A DNA stretch of 64,000 bases, from the NCBI GenBank assembly GCA_904395815.1, contig CAJFOC010000035.1, forward strand, positions 29,624 to 93,623, read 5' to 3'. The notes under the pieces were generated by a model. The model saw only the letters and a list, made by a program, of their open reading frames with translations. It had not been told where the DNA came from and did no database searches. The DNA comes from an uncultured Holdemania sp. GTDB lineage: Bacteria > Bacillota_I > Bacilli_A > Erysipelotrichales > Erysipelotrichaceae. Both the position numbers and the translations under genes were made by a program. Shown piece by piece: positions 61,462-64,000 of this stretch. The number at the start of each line of letters is the position of its first letter. The first letter of the stretch is position 1.

Positions 61462-61463
61462 AC

Positions 61464-62006
61464 ATGGAAAATGAAGCGCTGACCATTGTCGAGGGATTGT
61501 TGTTTATCGTCGGCGATGAGGGGATGACCGTGCCGCAATGCGCGGCGGTGCTGGATGTCAGTGAACAGATGGCCCGGCAGATTTTAGACGAACTGCAGCG
61601 CCGGTACAGTGCGGATCATCACGGTATGGAAGTGGTGGATTACGGCGGCAGTTACAAATTTGTATCCAAAGCGATGATTCATCCGTATGCGCAGAAACTG
61701 TTTGCCTCCGCCAAATCGGCTTCGCTGTCTCAGTCGGCGCTGGAAACGCTGGCGATCATTGCCTATAAACAGCCGGTAACCCGGGTTGAAATCGAGGAAA
61801 TCCGCGGCGTGGGCTGCGATATGATGCTGCGCAAACTGATGGCCCGCGGTCTGATTCGTGAGGCGGGACGCAGCGATGCGCCGGGAAGGCCGATCCTGTT
61901 TGAAGTGACGGAGGAATTCATGGACAGCTTCCGGCTGGTTTCGCTCAAGGAGCTGCCGCAGCTGCCGGATTATTCTGAAAACGAAAGCGATGATCTGTTT
62001 GAGTAA
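61464..62006 (+). CDS. scpB: Segregation and condensation protein B
   Basis: Dimeric double winged-helix protein that binds ScpA in the condensin complex. 180 residues. LTIVEGLLFIVGDEGMTVPQ near 5, VDYGGSYKFVSKA near 55, LETLAIIAYKQPVTRVEIEE near 93 and RPILFEVTEEFMDSF near 145 are conserved. Co-transcribed with scpA and followed by a terminator. Confidence 0.96.
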   Translation: MENEALTIVEGLLFIVGDEGMTVPQCAAVLDVSEQMARQILDELQRRYSADHHGMEVVDYGGSYKFVSKAMIHPYAQKLFASAKSASLSQSALETLAIIAYKQPVTRVEIEEIRGVGCDMMLRKLMARGLIREAGRSDAPGRPILFEVTEEFMDSFRLVSLKELPQLPDYSENESDDLFE

Positions 62007-62032
62007 ATCTGTTGTGACAACAGATTTCTTTT
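62005..62032 (+). terminator. Terminator after scpB
   Basis: AAATCTGTTGT-G-ACAACAGATTT, 11-bp arms with a short loop, then CTTTTC. Confidence 0.85.
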
Positions 62033-62055
62033 CATAAAGAGGAGGAATGCTGACG

Positions 62056-63801
62056 ATGATTTGTTCCGCGAACAACCTGGTCAGGGATTACGGGATGGGA
62101 AAAGTACTGGATCACGTATCGCTGGTGATTAATGAGAAGGAAAAATGGGGCGTGGTCGGCGTCAACGGAGCCGGGAAATCGACGCTGTTACGGATTCTGG
62201 CCGGGGCTGAGCAGCCGGATGCGGGAACGGTCAGCTGGGGACCGGGCAAAACGGTTTCCTGGCTGCAGCAGGATCCGCAATGGGATCCGCAGCAGACCGT
62301 ATTGCAGGTGGTTCTGAGCCAGGCCCGCAAACAGGGAGAAACGGAAGAATACGAAGCCCGTTCCATTCTGACTCAGCTGAAGATGAATGATTTTTCCCAG
62401 CTTCTCGGTCAGTGTTCCGGTGGCCAGCGACGCCGTGTCGCGCTGGCCTGCGCTCTGATCCGGGATTGCGATTTGCTGATTCTGGACGAGCCGACCAATC
62501 ATCTGGATCAGCAGATGATTCTGTGGCTGGAAAAGCAGCTGAGCCGTTTCAATAAGGCGCTGCTGATCGTGACGCATGACCGCGTGTTTCTGGATCGGGT
62601 GACTGATCGGATCCTGGAAGTGGATCATGGTCATCTGTACGCCTATCAGACGGACTTTTCCGGTTTTCTGCAGCAGAAAGCGCAGCGGCTGGCGGAAGAG
62701 AGGGCCAGCGAAAGAAAGCGGCTGGCCTATCTTCGCAAGGAAGCGCAGTGGATTCGCCGCGGCGCTCAGGCCCGCAGCACCAAAAGCAAGGACAGGATTG
62801 AACGCTTCCACCAGCTCAGCGCTGTGCCACGCCTTCATAACGCGAAACCGCTGGTCATGGGCTCGGTCAGTTCTCATCTGGGATCCTCGGTCGTCGATAT
62901 CCGCAAGCTGTGCTACAGCGTGCAGGAAAAACCGCTGATCGACCAGTTCAGCATGCTGATCGGCCGGCATGAGCGGTTAGGCATCATTGGAGAAAACGGC
63001 TGCGGCAAGACTACGCTGCTAAGACTGATCGCACAGCAGCTGAAACCGCAGAGCGGAACGATTCAGCTGGGTGAGACGGTACGGATCGGGTATTTTTCTC
63101 AGGAGCTGCAGGAGCTGGATCCGTCGATGCGAATCATTGATCTGGTACGGCAGGCCGGAGAAACGATACGAACAGAAGACGGGGAAATCTCCGCTTCGCA
63201 GATGCTGCAGCGGTTTCTGTTTGAACCGCACCGGCAATGGCAGCCGCTGGGGCTTTGCTCCGGCGGGGAAAAACGGCGATTGGGCCTGTTACGGGTATTG
63301 ATGCAGGCTCCCAACGTGCTGTTATTGGATGAGCCGACCAACGATCTGGACATTCCCACGCTGATGGTGCTGGAAGAATTTCTTGATGAGTTTGACGGCG
63401 CCGTCCTGGCGGTCAGTCATGACCGGTATTTTCTGGATCGGGTTTGTGAGCGGTTATTGGTGTTTGAGCCGCAGGGAAAGCTGACGCTGACTCATCAAAG
63501 CTATTCCGAGTTTCTGCAGCAGACCTGCCTTCCGGCTGCCGCCGCCCCTTCCGCACAGAAAACCTCGCAGCCCAGCAAAACCCGGATCCGGCTGACCTAT
63601 ATGGAAAAAAGAGAGCTGGAAGAATTGGAACCTGAACTGCAGCAATTGCAGGACCAGCTGGAACAGCTGGATCAGGCTATGGCTCAGACCCAGGCATATC
63701 CGCAATTGCAGCAGCTGAGTGATCAGCGCCGTCAGCTCAGCGACTTGCTGGAGCAGAAAACAGAGCGCTGGATGGAACTGAGTGAAAAGGCGGGCGGCTG
63801 A
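62056..63801 (+). CDS. ABC-F family ATPase
   Basis: A soluble protein with two ABC domains and no membrane part, 581 residues. ABC-F proteins act on ribosomes, in translation rescue or antibiotic protection. Domain 1: GVNGAGKST near 35, CSGGQRRRVALACALI near 118, DLLILDEPTNHLD near 137. A charged linker follows near 200-260. Domain 2: GENGCGKTT near 315, CSGGEKRRLGLLRVL near 400, LLLDEPTNDLD near 423. The last 65 residues form a Gln/Glu-rich coiled coil, as in Uup-like members. The ATG at 62056 fits GGAGG better than an ATG at 62047. Confidence 0.92.
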   Translation: MICSANNLVRDYGMGKVLDHVSLVINEKEKWGVVGVNGAGKSTLLRILAGAEQPDAGTVSWGPGKTVSWLQQDPQWDPQQTVLQVVLSQARKQGETEEYEARSILTQLKMNDFSQLLGQCSGGQRRRVALACALIRDCDLLILDEPTNHLDQQMILWLEKQLSRFNKALLIVTHDRVFLDRVTDRILEVDHGHLYAYQTDFSGFLQQKAQRLAEERASERKRLAYLRKEAQWIRRGAQARSTKSKDRIERFHQLSAVPRLHNAKPLVMGSVSSHLGSSVVDIRKLCYSVQEKPLIDQFSMLIGRHERLGIIGENGCGKTTLLRLIAQQLKPQSGTIQLGETVRIGYFSQELQELDPSMRIIDLVRQAGETIRTEDGEISASQMLQRFLFEPHRQWQPLGLCSGGEKRRLGLLRVLMQAPNVLLLDEPTNDLDIPTLMVLEEFLDEFDGAVLAVSHDRYFLDRVCERLLVFEPQGKLTLTHQSYSEFLQQTCLPAAAAPSAQKTSQPSKTRIRLTYMEKRELEELEPELQQLQDQLEQLDQAMAQTQAYPQLQQLSDQRRQLSDLLEQKTERWMELSEKAGG

Positions 63802-63813
63802 ACGACAATAAGA

Positions 63814-63857
63814 AGGAGAGAAAAGCGTTATCTGATGACGTTTTCCTCTCTTTTTTG
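63814..63857 (+). terminator. Terminator after the ABC-F gene
   Basis: GAGAG-AAAAGCGT pairs with ACGTTTTC-CTCTC with two small bulges, followed by six T residues. Confidence 0.75.
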
Positions 63858-63875
63858 AATCCCGTGATCTGGAAT

Positions 63876-63899
63876 TTTCAATTCATGTCGGAATTGAAA
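63876..63899. repeat. 9-bp inverted repeat near the window end
   Basis: TTTCAATTC (63876-63884) and GAATTGAAA (63891-63899) flank ATGTCG. The rest of 63858-64000 is AT-rich and non-coding as far as visible, and probably belongs to the control region of a gene beyond the window. Confidence 0.5.
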
Positions 63900-64000
63900 T
63901 GATTTTTACCTCAAAAAATCAAGCCAAAATCTGATTATCCCTTGAAAACACTGTATCCACGGGCATTTCAGACAGGTCAAAACCATCTCATTTACTACGA

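Overview
The window is a gene-dense bacterial chromosome segment of moderately high GC. It encodes about 65 proteins, mostly on the + strand and often with 1-10 bp overlaps between neighbours. The gene set is that of an endospore-forming member of the Bacillota: dacF-spoIIAA-spoIIAB-sigF, spoVAC-AD-AE-AF, a spoVE-like gene behind a sigma-E-like promoter, a T-box upstream of leuS, an L21 leader, and an L27 with the Firmicutes-type N-terminal extension next to the Prp protease that removes it. My best guess is the Erysipelotrichales (Holdemania-like). That is inference only, because no rRNA or other taxonomic marker is present. I saw no rRNA or tRNA genes, CRISPR array, insertion sequence, prophage or att site.

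Layout. 1-4.8 kb: 3' part of valS, a decayed ferredoxin fragment, then yaaA-mtnN-acetyltransferase. 4.9-9.6 kb: DMT exporter (-), M20 amidohydrolase, pyridoxal kinase, then a minus-strand operon of a small secreted EF-hand-like protein, an ECF sigma factor and an RsgI-like anti-sigma protein. 9.8-14 kb: L21 leader, rplU-prp-rpmA, obgE, ruvAB. 14-15.7 kb: an SOS-like module (SRAP protein, 78-aa protein, LexA-like XRE-S24 repressor with a perfect palindrome at its promoter). 15.8-22.2 kb: glpK-HAD-small membrane protein, spoVE, murG-murB-divIB. 22.3-29.4 kb: yloU-fakA, recG, rnc-galM-galK. 29.4-36.1 kb: NfnAB-type oxidoreductase, threonine aldolase-aminopeptidase P-S9 peptidase.

36-41.8 kb: metallophosphoesterase, MFS transporter, Cof-type HAD phosphatase, an AraC-like remnant, a NagD-type phosphatase overlapping a DedA-like gene that has lost its ATG, and a C26 amidotransferase-like hydrolase behind a repeat-rich control region. 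41.9-47 kb: a candidate free-standing small RNA (promoter, structured body with C-rich loops, terminator), NUDIX hydrolase, mnmM-mnmL, a cytosolic ceramidase-like protein, DegV, hemolysin III. 47.2-54.5 kb: leuS with T-box, folA, two tandem S9 peptidases. 54.6-60.7 kb: sporulation cluster. 60.7-63.8 kb: scpAB and an ABC-F protein.

Most of the segment is conserved core: translation quality, envelope synthesis, recombination, chromosome segregation and sporulation. The items most worth a second look are the small RNA, the nested repeats upstream of the C26 gene, the ECF sigma operon with His-rich tails, the LexA-like module, the DedA-like gene with ATC at its expected start, and the variant KMSKS loop of LeuRS.
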